This document shows positions 44,482-53,585 of a DNA stretch of 55,322 nt, piece after piece. The DNA comes from a virus. The notes below the pieces were generated by a model. The model was not told the DNA's origin. It was given only the letters and a program-made list of their open reading frames with translations, and searched no databases. The stretch's first letter is position 1. Each line of letters starts with the position of its first letter. The stretch covers positions 1-55,322 of IMG/VR virus record IMGVR_UViG_3300037584_004943; one strand, 5' to 3'. The position numbers and the translations under genes were made by a program.

Positions 44482-44807
44482 TGAAAAAATACTATAATTT
44501 AATACTAATGTCGTTGTTATGTACATCGGCATTTGCTCAAGTTGAAGCGTATCATTTTAATGCTAGTTGGAACGAAGCTAATAGTGTTGAATGGTTTGGT
44601 AAAATATCTGACGCTGAAAAGAAGTCAATGAGTATTGACGATGCAGCTATACAAAAGAAATACGAAATATTAATTGTACCTACAATTGTTATATTTGATG
44701 ACGGCGAAGAAGTTGAACGTTTTCAAGCAGATCTTAGTTTTCAAATGCAAGCTACAAGAGAAGAGATACAAGATTATATTGACGAACTTATAATGAATAA
44801 ATTTTAA
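44481..44807 (+). CDS. Exported thioredoxin-fold protein lacking CxxC
   Basis: 108 aa. Signal peptide MKKYYNLILMSLLCTSAFA, then a thioredoxin-like order: EAYHFNASW, helix, ILIVPTIVIF with the cis-proline signature VPT (66-68), EVERFQADL and a terminal helix. The active-site position reads W-N-E-A-N (30-34) instead of W-C-x-x-C, so it cannot do dithiol chemistry. Likely a binding or chaperone version acting in the periplasm. Confidence 0.65.
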   Translation: MKKYYNLILMSLLCTSAFAQVEAYHFNASWNEANSVEWFGKISDAEKKSMSIDDAAIQKKYEILIVPTIVIFDDGEEVERFQADLSFQMQATREEIQDYIDELIMNKF

Positions 44808-44809
44808 TT

Positions 44810-45631
44810 ATGTTAGGATTAGGAAATAGTATGACTGGAGGAGCTGCTCTTAAAGCTGCTTTTGCTCCCGCAAGCCTTGGTAGTTTAGATATACATTACG
44901 ACTTTAGTACATTAACAGGAAGTGATGACGACGCTGTTGCCTCTTTTGCAAACGCTGGAGCAGGTGGAAGTGATTATAATCTTTCAAACGCGACTGGATC
45001 ACAACAACCACAGCTTAGCACCGACGAGATGAACCTAAACTCTCTTCATTTTGACGGTAATGATAGAATGCAAATGGCTAATGCGTACTTAACAACTGAT
45101 AAAACTTTTACTTTTTTCTGTGTTTTTACTTCTGATGATTTAGCTGCAGATACTTTTTTTGCTGGATCTGACGCTGGTAATGATCAAATAGGTACTTTTA
45201 ATACTATAAACGTCACGACAAGATTTAACGCTGACGCGGGCGCTAATCATAACTCCGCTTTGTATATTAAAACAAGCACTACAACTGGTGATGAGTATGA
45301 TCCAGATGGAGACGGAAGTTTTAACAACTCTGATATTACTACAACAGCTTTTACTTTTAGCGCGTCTACTACCCATGTGTTAGTTATAACGAGAGACGCT
45401 AGCAACACTGTTAAAATATTTAACGAAGACCAAAATTTAATAGGCGCAGGTACTTCCAAAACAAACGGTCAAGCTGATACTAATTTTGACGTACAATGGA
45501 TAGGGTCATTTAGCAGCGGTAGTAGTTCAGCTCAAGGAACAATTGGAGAAATAGGTTTGTATAATAAAACGCTATCAGACAGCGAAGCGCAAACGCTAGC
45601 AGGTTACTTAGCAACTAAATGGAATGCATAA
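44810..45631 (+). CDS. LamG/concanavalin-like lectin protein
   Basis: 273 aa. No signal peptide. A short Gly/Ala N-terminal anchor (MLGLGNSMTGGAALKAAFAP) leads to a jelly-roll pattern: DIHYDFSTLTG, LHFDGNDRMQMANAY, FTFFCVFTSDD, THVLVITRDASNTVKIF, GTIGEIGLYNKTLSDSEAQT. The last block is typical of LamG domains. Probably a virion sugar-binding protein. The stop overlaps the next start. Confidence 0.7.
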   Translation: MLGLGNSMTGGAALKAAFAPASLGSLDIHYDFSTLTGSDDDAVASFANAGAGGSDYNLSNATGSQQPQLSTDEMNLNSLHFDGNDRMQMANAYLTTDKTFTFFCVFTSDDLAADTFFAGSDAGNDQIGTFNTINVTTRFNADAGANHNSALYIKTSTTTGDEYDPDGDGSFNNSDITTTAFTFSASTTHVLVITRDASNTVKIFNEDQNLIGAGTSKTNGQADTNFDVQWIGSFSSGSSSAQGTIGEIGLYNKTLSDSEAQTLAGYLATKWNA

Positions 45632-48600
45632 TGAAAAAGTTAATTACATTTTTATTTTTAATCAACATAGCTTTTGCACAAGACTCTTGGGTAAAAGTTG
45701 TTTTACTAACTGATGATTATCCAGTAGAAACATCTTGGTATATAATTGATGCTAATAACGATACTATAGCACAGAGTCAAGAAGGTATGCTTGAAAATAC
45801 TGTTTACGAGGATAGTGTTGATTTGCTTTCTGGCAACTATAAAGTACAATTAAAAGATTCTTATGGAGATGGTCTTGGAGCAAGTCAATGGGGAGGAGTT
45901 GATGGTTCTTTTGTAGTTGAAAACACTTGTCAAGGAACATTAATGGAAGCTTATGGTAATTTTGGTTCTGAACTTGTACAAGATTTATTTATAGCGCCTT
46001 GCGCTCCTCCTGTATTTGAACCGTGCTTAGGAGTTGATAGTACTAACGCTTATCAACTTTGTTGGGGTAGTCAGTCTGCTGTAGTTTTTGAATGGTGGAC
46101 ACCTGTAGAAAACACAGGCTGTGATGTTACAAAACTACATCTTAGTACAGAAAACGGATATAACTTTACTTGGCCAGGATTATGGGCAGCTTCTAATGGT
46201 TACAATAACTTTGCCGCTCCAGTAGGACCAGGTCAAATGCCTCCAAACTGGGAGGAAGAACACTATATGGTTTTAGAGTTTGCTGATAGCTCTTTTTCAG
46301 ACACTATATATTTTATGCCAGACCCTTGTATACCAGGTTGTACAGATCCAACACAACCTACTTATAATCCATGGGCAACTGTAGATAATGGTAGTTGCGC
46401 AGGTACAGTATGTGACACTGCTACTCAACATCAAATTACAATGCAAATTACATTTGATAATTGGCCTGGCGAAACTGGTTGGACAATGAATAGTGCTGGA
46501 GTAATTGGACAAGCTTTACCTGGTGAGTACAACTTTAATGATATAGGTAAAACATACACTTATGACTTCTGTGTTCAGCAATCTGGTTTTGAACTTATAT
46601 TAACTGACGCGTTTGGAGATGGATTAGCTGGTGCTACATCTGGTGGATCTTTAGATGGTTATGTTGTTATATTTGATTGCAATGGAGATACTATATGGGA
46701 GTTAACTAATCCAGATTTTGGCGATGTAACCTACTCAGGACTTCAACAGGGTGCTGATTGTTTTGTAGAACCTATAATCGCTGGTTGTACTGATGATGAT
46801 TATGTTGAGTACAATTACGAAGCCACAGAAGATGATAGTAGCTGTGTTACTCTACATGTTTACGGATGTACAGATTCTACTTTTTACAATTATAATCCTA
46901 ACGCTACTATTAATGATATAGTACCAGATTGTGATTATACTTTATACATAGGTGACGCTGCTGGAGATGGTTGGGGTAATTCGTACCTAGGTGTTTACCA
47001 AAGCGGTGTAGCACTTGGTACTTTTACAATGGGTCCTGGTAATTTGTTAAATGACTTTCCTTTAATACTAGACTCAGATAAACCTGTTGAAGTTTATTAC
47101 TTTGAAATCGGTGGACCACAAACACCACCTGAAGAAGTACAGTTTCAAACATGGCATAACTCATTTTATTTAGTAAATTCACTAGGAGATACTTTATTAG
47201 CAGAGGGAACTAATCCATTTGAGAACAATGGTCAAGGTGCTCTTCAGTCTTTTGATGCTCCGTTTTGGACTACGTATACAGCAGCTCCTTATTGTGGAGA
47301 TTACTGTGAACCATTTACCTACGGCTGTATGGATTCACTAGCTGTAAACTATGATAGCGCTGTTAATACAGAAGATGGCAGTTGTTATTATAATCCTGGT
47401 TGTACATCGTCTGCATATCTTGAATATTACGATCAAGGTTTTGTAGCAGACTACGACGACAACTCGTGTCAGACTTTAGCTATTTGGGGGTGTACTGACA
47501 GCACCATGTATAACTTTAGCCCGGTAGCAAATATTGACAATGGGGGCTGTATATCTTTCGTATACGGATGTATGGACCCCACCGCGTTTAACTACGATCC
47601 TTTAGCTACGGCGGAGGATGTGTGTATAGCATACTTGTACGGATGTACAGACCCAACAGCTTTTAACTATAACGAAGAAGCAAACGCTGACAATGGTGCT
47701 TGCGAGCCTGTTGTTTTTGGATGTACAGACTCTACAGCTTTCAATTATAGTCTAGTAGCAAATACAGATAACGGTAGCTGTTTAGATTTTGTTTACGGTT
47801 GTACAGATCCATCAGCTTTAAATTATAATGCCTTAGCGAATGTTGAAGACTTTAGTTGTATAGACTATATTTATGGGTGTACTGATCCTATGATGTTTAA
47901 CTATAACCCTAATGCTAACACAGAAAATGGATCTTGTATACCGTTCGTTTATGGATGTACAGATGAAGACGCTTTGAATTATGATGCTTTAGCTAACACA
48001 GATGATAACACTTGTATTGATTACATATATGGTTGTACTAATACTGAGGCGTTTAATTATCAAGCTACAGCAAATACTGATGATGGTAGCTGTATAGAGT
48101 ATGCCTATGGATGCATCGACCCTACTATGTTTAATTATAACGCTGAGGCTAACGCTGATGATGGAAGCTGTGTTCCTTATGTCTACGGTTGCTTAGACGC
48201 TACAATGTGGAATTACTGCGATACTTGTAATACTGATAATGAAAGTTGTATAGAATATGTTTATGGATGTACAGATAGTTTGGCGCTCAATTATAACGAT
48301 GATGCAAATACCGATAATGGTAGCTGTATTTATCCTTTGCCTGGCTGCACTGATCCGACCGCTCTTAATTACAATATCGATGCTAACGTGTCGGACAGTT
48401 CTTGCTATTATTCTGCTGGTTGCGCTGTTGGTGATATATACACTCTTCCTAATGAATGTTTTGCTTGGGTAATTGAAGTAGACGAATACTGTTGCAACAT
48501 ATCTTGGGATGGCGGTTGTGTTGATCTTTACCAATATTGCCAAGATGGATGGTCAGGACCTACAGATATAATTGAGATTAGATATGGTTTGTTTACATAT

Positions 48601-48798
48601 CCCAACCCTACAAGTGATTATATATACGTAAATAGTAGGCTGAAAGTCGACATTACAGTCATTAATATGCTTGGGGATATAGTAATATCTAAGAAAAAAG
48701 TAAACACATTAGATGTGTTTAAATTAGCTCCTGGAGTATACAACGTGTTGATAGAACACGAAAACATAAAGGTAAATAAAAAGATTATAAAACAATAA
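45631..48798 (+). CDS. T9SS-secreted protein with 17 GCTD-type repeats
   Basis: 1055 aa from ATG 45631; an earlier in-frame ATG at 45619 would bury the signal peptide. Signal peptide MKKLITFLFLINIAFA; two adhesin-like beta domains with YGDGLGASQWGG/FGDGLAGATSGG motifs; then 17 repeats of about 22 aa, G-C-(T/M)-D-x2-x(A/M)-x-N-Y-x5-A-x-x-D-x-(S)-C, spanning residues about 235-927, each with a Cys pair. The C-terminus (about 985-1055: TYPNPTSDYIYV..., LGDIVISKK, LAPGVYNVLI, KVNKKIIKQ) is a type A T9SS sorting domain. It should be exported by the host's type IX system. Role (surface adhesin, shield) is inference. Confidence 0.85.
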   Translation: MKKLITFLFLINIAFAQDSWVKVVLLTDDYPVETSWYIIDANNDTIAQSQEGMLENTVYEDSVDLLSGNYKVQLKDSYGDGLGASQWGGVDGSFVVENTCQGTLMEAYGNFGSELVQDLFIAPCAPPVFEPCLGVDSTNAYQLCWGSQSAVVFEWWTPVENTGCDVTKLHLSTENGYNFTWPGLWAASNGYNNFAAPVGPGQMPPNWEEEHYMVLEFADSSFSDTIYFMPDPCIPGCTDPTQPTYNPWATVDNGSCAGTVCDTATQHQITMQITFDNWPGETGWTMNSAGVIGQALPGEYNFNDIGKTYTYDFCVQQSGFELILTDAFGDGLAGATSGGSLDGYVVIFDCNGDTIWELTNPDFGDVTYSGLQQGADCFVEPIIAGCTDDDYVEYNYEATEDDSSCVTLHVYGCTDSTFYNYNPNATINDIVPDCDYTLYIGDAAGDGWGNSYLGVYQSGVALGTFTMGPGNLLNDFPLILDSDKPVEVYYFEIGGPQTPPEEVQFQTWHNSFYLVNSLGDTLLAEGTNPFENNGQGALQSFDAPFWTTYTAAPYCGDYCEPFTYGCMDSLAVNYDSAVNTEDGSCYYNPGCTSSAYLEYYDQGFVADYDDNSCQTLAIWGCTDSTMYNFSPVANIDNGGCISFVYGCMDPTAFNYDPLATAEDVCIAYLYGCTDPTAFNYNEEANADNGACEPVVFGCTDSTAFNYSLVANTDNGSCLDFVYGCTDPSALNYNALANVEDFSCIDYIYGCTDPMMFNYNPNANTENGSCIPFVYGCTDEDALNYDALANTDDNTCIDYIYGCTNTEAFNYQATANTDDGSCIEYAYGCIDPTMFNYNAEANADDGSCVPYVYGCLDATMWNYCDTCNTDNESCIEYVYGCTDSLALNYNDDANTDNGSCIYPLPGCTDPTALNYNIDANVSDSSCYYSAGCAVGDIYTLPNECFAWVIEVDEYCCNISWDGGCVDLYQYCQDGWSGPTDIIEIRYGLFTYPNPTSDYIYVNSRLKVDITVINMLGDIVISKKKVNTLDVFKLAPGVYNVLIEHENIKVNKKIIKQ

Positions 48799-48802
48799 TA
48801 AA

Positions 48803-49168
48803 ATGGCAACAATAACACCAACATTAACGCTTACTAGTACAGATGCTACTTCTGATACTTTGAGTTTGACTTTAACAGATTCACTGACTTCAACTGGAGC
48901 TGTGCTAAGCACTACTGTTGAAACGTCAACTACTGCTGCTGTTTTTTTAGCTGCGGCTGATTATGGTAAATCGTATATACTGATTAAAAACTTAAGCTCT
49001 ACTGCATCTGAAAAAATTTACATTAGACTTGGAGCTACTGGTTCAGCTAATGTATTAGAATTAGGAGCTGGAGAATTTACGTTCTTCCCATGGGCTTCTG
49101 ATGAAGACTTAGTTTACGACGCTGATGCTGGTACGCCAGCAATGGAAGTATTATTATTTGAAGCTTAA
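48803..49168 (+). CDS. Small virion-type beta protein, paralogue A
   Basis: 121 aa. Shares start MATITPT(L/F)(T/S)LTSTD, the SDTLS(L/I)T block and overall length with the next gene's product; the pair arose by duplication. Ser/Thr/Ala-rich, cysteine-free. GAGEFTFFPW is a turn common in phage decoration proteins. Likely capsid or fibre ornament. Confidence 0.65.
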   Translation: MATITPTLTLTSTDATSDTLSLTLTDSLTSTGAVLSTTVETSTTAAVFLAAADYGKSYILIKNLSSTASEKIYIRLGATGSANVLELGAGEFTFFPWASDEDLVYDADAGTPAMEVLLFEA

Positions 49169-49188
49169 AAATAAAAAAATAAAAAATC

Positions 49189-49554
49189 ATGGCAACTATA
49201 ACACCAACATTTTCTTTAACAAGTACTGACGTAGCTAGCGATACATTATCTATAACTACAACAGATTCGTTAAGCGTTACAGCTTCTACTAACTTATCAA
49301 GAAAATCTATAGCCACTGGATCTGCTCAAGCAGTTTTAGCGTCTAATAGTAGTTTTTCTTATGTATATATAAAAGTTATTTCTTCTAGCAATTCAGCTTC
49401 TTGGGTTCAAGTTCTTCTTGGAGGAGATGCTAAACTTAAAATAAGAGTAGGAGAGTTTGCTTTTATCCCTATGTATAGTTCTCAAGCTATTACAGCAGAA
49501 GCTCAAACGGCAGCTTGTGTAATTGAGTACGCACAATATGTAGCAAACGTATAG
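49189..49554 (+). CDS. Small virion-type beta protein, paralogue B
   Basis: 121 aa. Paralogue of the 48803-49168 product: same N-terminus, aligned VYIKVISSS/ILIKNLSST and RVGEFAFIP/GAGEFTFFP segments. Beta-rich, low charge. Probably a decoration protein; why two copies are kept is unknown. Confidence 0.65.
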   Translation: MATITPTFSLTSTDVASDTLSITTTDSLSVTASTNLSRKSIATGSAQAVLASNSSFSYVYIKVISSSNSASWVQVLLGGDAKLKIRVGEFAFIPMYSSQAITAEAQTAACVIEYAQYVANV

Positions 49555-49555
49555 T

Positions 49556-50023
49556 ATGAAAATTAAAGTATTAAGATTTAGCTCAGAGTCAGACTCTACT
49601 CATGGCTTACTTTTTCAAGAAAATGACTTAGGCAATAAATTCCTGTGTTACACACTTGAAGACGAGCGTAGAGCTTTGAAAGTAAAAGGAGAAACAAGAG
49701 TACCTGCAGGTATATATAAAATAGAATTAAGAAAAGAAGGTGGATTTCATTCAAGATATACTAAAAAATATCCTGGTATACACCGTGGTATGCTTCATGT
49801 CACTGATGTTCCTAATTTTGAGTATATACTTATTCATACTGGAAACACTGACGAACACACTGCTGGGTGTCTTTTGGTTGGCGACTCACAAGAGAACAAC
49901 CAATTACTACCTGACGGATTTATCGGTAAAAGTGTTAATGCGTATAAAAGGATTTATCCTAGTATTGCAAAAGCAATAGAAGAAGGAGAAGAAGTTACAA
50001 TAGAATATATAGACTACGACTAA
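49556..50023 (+). CDS. DUF5675-like protein, candidate lysis enzyme
   Basis: 155 aa. N-terminal FLCYTLEDE, GETRVPAGIYKIELR, and a conserved core HTGNTDEHTAGCLLVGDS with His94, Gly96 and Cys105. This H-G...GC pattern is reminiscent of L,D-transpeptidase-type (YkuD) catalytic sites and typifies the family I recall as DUF5675. No other lysozyme or amidase is visible here, so it may act on peptidoglycan; activity unproven. Confidence 0.6.
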   Translation: MKIKVLRFSSESDSTHGLLFQENDLGNKFLCYTLEDERRALKVKGETRVPAGIYKIELRKEGGFHSRYTKKYPGIHRGMLHVTDVPNFEYILIHTGNTDEHTAGCLLVGDSQENNQLLPDGFIGKSVNAYKRIYPSIAKAIEEGEEVTIEYIDYD

Positions 50024-50024
50024 A

Positions 50025-50525
50025 ATGGGAACACTTACACTTAGCATAACAGAAAATATAAACGTAAGCTCTGGTGGTTACGAGTTTAACTACACTACAT
50101 CTGGAACTTCTGATGATTTAAACATAGCTAATGTAGATGCTTTTACTAACACTACGTTAAGTATACCTACATCTTTTGTTCAAGTAGCTAAATTTGCTAG
50201 TGGCGCAACTGTTGGTATGGGTTTGTACGACTCTGCTAAAATAAAATATATGCGATTTAGAAACGCTGATAGCAGTAATTTTGTAACACTACAGTTGAGT
50301 GATGCTACAGCTAATAAACAAGTTAATTACAAAATATTAGCTGGAGAAGCAATGTATTTTACTAGCCTAGTTTTTGATTGTAACTCGTCTACAACTACAG
50401 CTGCCGCTGATGTAGTGCAAGGTACTCAAAATGTAACTGGTTTAGCTGCTACTGCTGATGAAGTTCAACTAAAAGCAGATACAGCTGCTTGCAATGTAGA
50501 TATACTTGTAGCTTACGATTTATAA
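50025..50525 (+). CDS. Small virion-type beta protein
   Basis: 166 aa, Thr/Ser/Ala-rich (MGTLTLSITENINVSSGGYE...), with the aligned pattern LQLSDATANKQVNYKILAGEAMYF seen in the paralogues at 48803 and 49189 (ligand-like loop then LAGE-x-x-x-F). Distant member of the same set; likely structural. Confidence 0.6.
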   Translation: MGTLTLSITENINVSSGGYEFNYTTSGTSDDLNIANVDAFTNTTLSIPTSFVQVAKFASGATVGMGLYDSAKIKYMRFRNADSSNFVTLQLSDATANKQVNYKILAGEAMYFTSLVFDCNSSTTTAAADVVQGTQNVTGLAATADEVQLKADTAACNVDILVAYDL

Positions 50526-50528
50526 TAA

Positions 50529-51035
50529 ATGGCTAGGCGTAAACGAAAAATTAAAGGCCTACAATATTTTGGTAGAAAGGCGGAGACTAGTAATATTTCT
50601 TTTGAAAAAGAATTATTTATTCCAAGAACTAAATCTTTATCTTTAAGTCATAGAAGTGCTGTGGTAGATGTTAGTGGAAAATTCTCCACAATACCCACAG
50701 CTGTTAGACCGCAAACCCTTGGAGATAATAATGATGCTCTGAATTCCTTTGAAGTTGCATCAGGTATTCTTTTAATAACTCCAACTAGCGATAGAACTAA
50801 AGCAACACCAACAGCTTCAGAGTTAATTAGCACTTCTTGTTTTACTTTTACTGAAAGATATCATTTTGCTGATATTGTTTTTATAAACTTAGCAGCAGCA
50901 ACACATAAATTAACCATATCAGCTGGAACAGATGTTACTTTAACTGGTAATCTTGATATAGAAGCAAATTCTTCTGCTACATTTAGATTTGTTACAGCTG
51001 ATTTATCTACAATAAAAGGTTTTAGAATAAGTTAA
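50529..51035 (+). CDS. Small virion-type protein, basic start
   Basis: 168 aa. MARRKRKIKGLQYFGRKAE basic N-terminus, then beta segments (HFADIVFINLAAATHKLTIS, TFRFVTADLSTIKGFRI). Basic anchor plus beta body suggests a capsid-attached decoration. No family recognised. Confidence 0.55.
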   Translation: MARRKRKIKGLQYFGRKAETSNISFEKELFIPRTKSLSLSHRSAVVDVSGKFSTIPTAVRPQTLGDNNDALNSFEVASGILLITPTSDRTKATPTASELISTSCFTFTERYHFADIVFINLAAATHKLTISAGTDVTLTGNLDIEANSSATFRFVTADLSTIKGFRIS

Positions 51036-51036
51036 A

Positions 51037-51408
51037 ATGGCAAAAATAGATACAATATCATTAAGCGGAAATAATTTCAAAAATATAGGTACTGATAGTA
51101 TTGTCGGTATAGTCGCTTGTAATACAGATACTGAAGATATAACTTTTGATTTAATCATTGGTCCTAAAACACTGCACAACGGCACATCTACGACCGGAGC
51201 TGTTTTTATATTAAAAAGTATACCCATACCCACTGGATCTTCTTTGGTATGGGATGACGACAATATTCTAGGAGAAGCTTTTAAAACAGGGTCTAAACTT
51301 AGAAACTATCAAGACTCTAGAGGTGTGTTTACAGATATTGTAAACAATACGTTTCTTATTAGAGTGGGTAGTGGTCATACTGCTGATGTTTTGTTAAGAA
51401 GAAGATAA
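51037..51408 (+). CDS. Small virion-type beta protein, last rightward gene
   Basis: 123 aa (MAKIDTISLSGNNFKNIGTD...), beta-rich; ends NTFLIRVGSGHTADVLLRRR. Starts within 2 nt of the previous stop. Probably another small structural subunit. Transcription from the right converges with the leftward operon just downstream. Confidence 0.55.
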   Translation: MAKIDTISLSGNNFKNIGTDSIVGIVACNTDTEDITFDLIIGPKTLHNGTSTTGAVFILKSIPIPTGSSLVWDDDNILGEAFKTGSKLRNYQDSRGVFTDIVNNTFLIRVGSGHTADVLLRRR

Positions 51409-51421
51409 CAATTACTTAATA

Positions 51422-51462
51422 TAAAAAAACGGTCCACAAGTAACAATATACTCATGGACCGT
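51422..51462 (-). terminator. Intrinsic terminator of the leftward operon
   Basis: ACGGTCCA (51429-51436) pairs perfectly with TGGACCGT (51455-51462). On the minus strand the hairpin is followed by TTTTTTTAT. It ends the leftward operon and, as a hairpin, may also affect the converging rightward transcript. Confidence 0.85.
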
Positions 51463-51522
51463 AGAATTGACATCAGTAAAGCTTTATATGTAGCTATAAT
51501 GATTATCGTTTATTCGATAGCT

Positions 51523-51714
51523 TTATACTAAAGCTCCGTTTTTAATCTCTTGAACTTCAACACGAACTTCTTGTGCAATGTTTTTAATATCTTGCATAGC
51601 TTTTCTTATTCGTGTTCCTGCAGATTTATTTCCTTGTTCAAACTTTTCAACATCAACAGCGGTAGCAATTAATGTTTGCATCATGTCATTCATTTTAGAA
51701 TTTAACTCGTTCAT
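51523..51714 (-). CDS. Histone H1-like DNA-binding protein
   Basis: 63 aa. Pattern F-x-x-GNKSAGTRIRKAMQDIKNIAQEVR-x-EVQEIKN is the signature of the Bacteroidota histone H1-like (Hc1-type) small DNA-binding proteins (usual length 55-65). Probably compacts phage or host DNA. It lies after the RNR gene, at the end of the leftward operon, just before the terminator. Confidence 0.8.
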   Translation of the reverse strand: MNELNSKMNDMMQTLIATAVDVEKFEQGNKSAGTRIRKAMQDIKNIAQEVRVEVQEIKNGALV

Positions 51715-51723
51715 AATATTAAA

Positions 51724-53583
51724 TTAAAGATTAGTTACTTCACATGAACCACCAGCACAAGCAAGCTCGCCTGATAGATCTGTATTATCGTTCATTTCTA
51801 CTACATTTTCAAGATTAACTATAGACAAATGTTTCATACGCTCATCATATTCCTTTTTAGATATGTCTTCAAAAGGCGCTTGAGTATATGTACCACCATC
51901 ATAAGGTAATACTGATAAACCGTTGTAGCAGTTACGGTTGTTCCACATCCACTCACCAGCTTTATCCCACTCATCTTCTTTCAAAGATATAGTAGCAGAA
52001 ACATTGTGAGTGTTGCTTCCTGTTCTGTGTCCTGGTGTAACCCATTCATCAGAAACTTGCTTAACTCTTTCGAGTAAATCAAACGCGGACTCAGTTCGGA
52101 CAATAGAACCTTTTGGCGCGTGTTGTGGTATTTCAATCACAGCGGTATCGTGTGGTCTGAAATATTCATCTTGGATTAGTTCAGGAAGATGAATTGATAG
52201 ATACGAATATATCGCTTCGTTTTTCCCTACACGTAATCTACGAACATAATAATCATTATGCCATGCATGAATACCGGATGAAGTTCCGAGTACCAGAGAT
52301 GTCGTCCCTGCAGGCTTCACGCAGGTTGTTCGTGCAGCTTTGTTAATATCAATTAACTTAGCTACTCTTGTATTCTCACGTTTTACCATCTCCGCGGCTT
52401 TCTTCATATCAAGTTCTAGCACCTTTTTAGAAGCTATCCCTGTCATTGATACACCAATAAGAGCATCTTTTTCAGTTGTCTCTCTCCAGACTTCACGTAA
52501 GTAATGGAAGTCTGTATAACCAGCTTGTAACGTACCTATAAACGCAGCGGCTTTGACTCTCGTGTTAAGATCGTCTTGATCAACTACATCTGATACATTA
52601 ACTTCACATAGGTTACAAAATTGATAAGGACGTAAGGCTATCTCACAACAAGGATTAGTTCCCCAGTCTTTATCATTATTAAGGTAGATACCAGGCTCAC
52701 CTGAACCAGACAGCTCAATACGTTTCCATAAGCCCATAAAGAACTCTTTTGTAATTTTATGTCTGATAAGTACAGCTGAGTTATTAGCTCTACCACGTTG
52801 TGGGTTTGTTTCCCACCAACTTCCTGCTTTGCAAGAAATCATTTCCTCATCATACGCTGAAAACAACGATATTAAAGCTGCCCGTCTAATGCCGCCTGCA
52901 AGTACAGCATCAGCAATATGGCAAACAATATCATGAGCTTCAAGAGTGGTGAGTTTTGTTCCGTCTTCTTTCGCATCTAATATACCTTGAATTTTTACTA
53001 AACATTCTTTTAATGGTTGAGGACCTGGAGCTTTACCGCCAGAGGTCACAAGCCTAGCTCCTTTTGGTCTAATATCAGAATAATCAAACTTGATCTTAGA
53101 TGATCTCTTAGAGCCTAAGTAAGACTTGATTAAGACCTTAACTGCATCAGACCAACCTTCAATACTATCGCCAATAACAAAGCGTCTTTCACGTTTGTCA
53201 AATGGTTTAATAATTGATGGTAGTTGCTTTACATGATGATGTTGTACTGAATAACCAACACCACAGCCAGACAATAATAAGAACATACACTCATTAAAAG
53301 AGTCTATAGAGTCTATAGGTAAGTACGAACAGTTATATAACCTGTTAGGTGATAACTCAATTGGCTTACCTGAGAACTGTAGGCTACGCATAGAAGGCAG
53401 AACCTTCTTAGCGTAAACCAACTTATATACGTTCTCAATATCGTCAGCTAACTTAGGGTATTTCTTTTGATGCATCTCTTTATTTCGAGTTACAAGCTCT
53501 TCCCAAGTCTCTCTCCTATTTAATTCAGGAATATATTTTGCGTACTTCATATGTACGGTAATATCCGACAATATATCTTTCAT
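51724..53583 (-). CDS. nrdJ: Class II (B12-dependent) ribonucleotide reductase
   Basis: 619 aa, monomeric RTPR-type, reducing ribonucleotides to deoxyribonucleotides with adenosylcobalamin. Key residues line up with the Lactobacillus enzyme: Cys85 (C119); the NPCCE motif, Asn310-Pro-Cys312-Cys-Glu314 (N406, C408 thiyl radical, E410); Cys323 (C419); and a C-terminal CAGGSC pair, Cys609/Cys614, for re-reduction. Shorter than the bacterial form (about 740 aa), as phage versions are, with no ATP-cone. Supplies dNTPs for replication. Requires host cobalamin. Confidence 0.93.
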   Translation of the reverse strand: MKDILSDITVHMKYAKYIPELNRRETWEELVTRNKEMHQKKYPKLADDIENVYKLVYAKKVLPSMRSLQFSGKPIELSPNRLYNCSYLPIDSIDSFNECMFLLLSGCGVGYSVQHHHVKQLPSIIKPFDKRERRFVIGDSIEGWSDAVKVLIKSYLGSKRSSKIKFDYSDIRPKGARLVTSGGKAPGPQPLKECLVKIQGILDAKEDGTKLTTLEAHDIVCHIADAVLAGGIRRAALISLFSAYDEEMISCKAGSWWETNPQRGRANNSAVLIRHKITKEFFMGLWKRIELSGSGEPGIYLNNDKDWGTNPCCEIALRPYQFCNLCEVNVSDVVDQDDLNTRVKAAAFIGTLQAGYTDFHYLREVWRETTEKDALIGVSMTGIASKKVLELDMKKAAEMVKRENTRVAKLIDINKAARTTCVKPAGTTSLVLGTSSGIHAWHNDYYVRRLRVGKNEAIYSYLSIHLPELIQDEYFRPHDTAVIEIPQHAPKGSIVRTESAFDLLERVKQVSDEWVTPGHRTGSNTHNVSATISLKEDEWDKAGEWMWNNRNCYNGLSVLPYDGGTYTQAPFEDISKKEYDERMKHLSIVNLENVVEMNDNTDLSGELACAGGSCEVTNL

Positions 53584-53585
53584 TA

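Noticed and set aside
45619-45630. Upstream start for the T9SS substrate
   Set aside because: It would add four residues before the signal peptide and overlap the lectin gene; the ATG at 45631 gives a standard signal peptide.
51454-51531. 25-aa hydrophobic micro-ORF (MDRRIDISKALYVAIMIIVY...) on the plus strand
   Set aside because: It starts inside the terminator stem and overlaps the end of the opposing H1-like gene. It looks like a membrane peptide but has no other support.
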